DNA of 18,875 nucleotides from Oscillospiraceae bacterium (lineage in GTDB: Bacteria > Bacillota_A > Clostridia > Oscillospirales > Oscillospiraceae), in contig JAFYCC010000091.1 in the NCBI GenBank assembly GCA_017539885.1, forward strand, positions 1 to 18,875, given 5' to 3'. How positions within the stretch are numbered: the stretch's first letter is position 1; each line of letters opens with the position of its first letter. The notes below the pieces were generated by a model, which worked only from the letters and a program-made list of their open reading frames with translations, searched no databases and had not been told where the DNA came from. This document shows, one piece after another, positions 17,750 through 18,875 of the stretch. Both the position numbers and the translations under genes were made by a program.

Positions 17750-18826
17750 ATGGAAAGAGTCCCGTTTGATCCAAAAGAATTCGAGATCGTTGGTTATTTC
17801 CCCGGCTTCAATCCCCGTGCTCCGAAAATGCCCATCTACAATTCTCCCATCACAAGAAGAGAAAACATGTGGCTTCTGTATAAGCACGAACAGCCCCTGT
17901 GGATGCCCCACTCTTTTGACGCAAGTCTCCTGATGCCTGATTGTGTCCCGGACAACTGGGCACGCGGCATGGTACAGTCGGATAAGCCGACCACCCCCGA
18001 CATGCTCGGAGGCAAGGATATGTTCGGTGTTGAGTGGGAGTTCGTCCCACAGGTCGGTGGTTCAATGGTTCGTCCCGGCAAGCCGTTCGTCGGAGATCTA
18101 GAGCACTGGGAAGACTACGTTACTTTCCCGAATATCGATGAGTGGGACTGGGCAGGCAGCGCGGAAAAGCTGCATGACAGGCTCAATGACGGACGATTTG
18201 TAAAAGTCATGCTGCTTACCGGCATGTTCGAACGCCTGATCTCCTTTGTGGACATGACCGATGCTTTGATCGCGCTCGTAGACGAGGACCAGCAGGAGGC
18301 GGTACACCGCCTGTTCAGCAAACTCGCTGACCTGTACGACGCGATATTTGAGAAGTTCGCGACCTATTTCCACGCCGATGGCGTCTGGTTCCACGATGAC
18401 TGGGGCAGCCAGCGTGCGCCGTTCTTCTCGATCTCCACTGTGCGCGAGATGATCGCACCATATATCAAGCGTGTCTGTGACAGCGCCCACAAGTACGGCA
18501 TGATTCTCGATCTGCACAGCTGCGGCAAAAATGAGGCTCTCGTCCCCGCAATGATCGAGGCAGGCGTCGACAGCTGGAACGGCCAGTTCATGAACGACAA
18601 GCTTGCCGTCGCGAGGAACTATCCGAACCAGATCATCGTGGATGCTTTGCCTGAAAAAATCAGCATGGATCTGTCTGACGATGAACTGCGTCAGTATATC
18701 ACTAAGTTTGTCGAGGATTACAAGGGACTCGGCGCCTACTGCACGATGGATTACAGTTCTCCCCCGCATCCCAAAATGTATGACATCCTCTACGAGGTGT
18801 CGAGAAAGGCATACAATCCGGCCTGA
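17750..18826 (+). CDS. Uroporphyrinogen decarboxylase-family protein (MtaA/MtbA-like methyltransferase)
   Basis: A 358-residue member of the UroD superfamily, not expected to be the haem enzyme itself. It has the methyltransferase-type zinc motif His256-x-Cys258 in LDLHSCGKNEALVPAMIEAG and a late Cys331 (GAYCTM), the pattern by which MtaA/MtbA-type enzymes hold zinc and move methyl groups between corrinoid proteins and thiols. Close relatives are often labelled veratrol:corrinoid protein methyltransferase on similarity alone. The N-terminal arm (about 1-60) is rich in Pro and aromatic residues. No corrinoid protein, reductive activase or haem gene lies in the window, so partner and substrate are unknown; a partner could sit just beyond the right edge, but a hairpin follows the stop. 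Confidence 0.82.
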   Translation: MERVPFDPKEFEIVGYFPGFNPRAPKMPIYNSPITRRENMWLLYKHEQPLWMPHSFDASLLMPDCVPDNWARGMVQSDKPTTPDMLGGKDMFGVEWEFVPQVGGSMVRPGKPFVGDLEHWEDYVTFPNIDEWDWAGSAEKLHDRLNDGRFVKVMLLTGMFERLISFVDMTDALIALVDEDQQEAVHRLFSKLADLYDAIFEKFATYFHADGVWFHDDWGSQRAPFFSISTVREMIAPYIKRVCDSAHKYGMILDLHSCGKNEALVPAMIEAGVDSWNGQFMNDKLAVARNYPNQIIVDALPEKISMDLSDDELRQYITKFVEDYKGLGAYCTMDYSSPPHPKMYDILYEVSRKAYNPA

Positions 18827-18840
18827 ACCCGGATTCGCTC

Positions 18841-18872
18841 AGAACAGCCGCGCCACCAGGTGCGGCTGTTCT
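18841..18872 (+). terminator. Hairpin terminator after the UroD-family gene
   Basis: AGAACAGCCGC and its exact complement form an 11-bp stem with a 10-base loop, 14 bases after the stop codon. The window ends three bases later, so a T-run cannot be checked. Confidence 0.65.
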
Positions 18873-18875
18873 CAA

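Noticed and set aside
18098..18769. A 223-codon minus-strand open frame inside the UroD-family gene
   Set aside because: The plus-strand frame carries the zinc motif and has a promoter and ribosome-binding site; this one has none.

Overview
The window looks like chromosome of a moderately GC-rich anaerobic or fermentative Bacillota, most probably a clostridial lineage. The reasons are a bacterial V-type ATP synthase operon, a DnaD-domain protein next to a DnaI/DnaC-type helicase loader, a two-subunit Fe-S fumarase/tartrate dehydratase, a phosphoketolase, a corrinoid-methyltransferase-like UroD-family protein, and strong AAGGAGG/GGAGG ribosome-binding sites on several genes. I cannot name genus or family from the sequence alone. 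I see no rRNA, tRNA, CRISPR, insertion sequence or prophage.

Layout. (1) 2-1435, plus strand: the 3' end of a fumarase/tartrate dehydratase beta subunit, followed with no gap by a complete Xer-like tyrosine recombinase and a terminator. (2) 1484-11898, minus strand: one apparent operon of eleven genes, read dnaD-like, dnaC/dnaI-like, then V-ATPase subunits H, C, I, K, F, E, A, B, D. Most junctions overlap or are under 40 bp. The only good promoter I see for it lies at 11968-11996. (3) 12071-15030, plus strand: a U32-family protein of the RlhA type, translationally coupled to a MetH-type homocysteine S-methyltransferase domain. Its promoter is back to back with that of the minus-strand operon. 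(4) 15160-17511, minus strand: phosphoketolase (xfp), convergent with region 3 across a bidirectional terminator. (5) 17750-18826, plus strand: a UroD-superfamily (MtaA/MtbA-like) protein divergent from xfp, with a strong extended -10 promoter and a hairpin after its stop. No stretch over 300 bases lacks a gene.

How the genes fit together. The V-ATPase couples ATP hydrolysis or synthesis to ion transport. Phosphoketolase makes acetyl phosphate from sugar phosphates, and the dehydratase belongs to dicarboxylate metabolism. Two separate proteins carry zinc-thiolate methyl-transfer folds. The helicase loader pair at the head of the ATPase operon is the most unexpected association.

Most notable observations: the DnaD-like gene is split by a clean -1 frame change at an A4 run with both halves well conserved; replication genes head the ATPase operon; and five of the nine ATPase genes have G-run ribosome-binding sites, while three use TTG or GTG starts. 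Nothing here amounts to a clearly new defence or mobile system, and most of the window is ordinary, well-conserved core metabolism.
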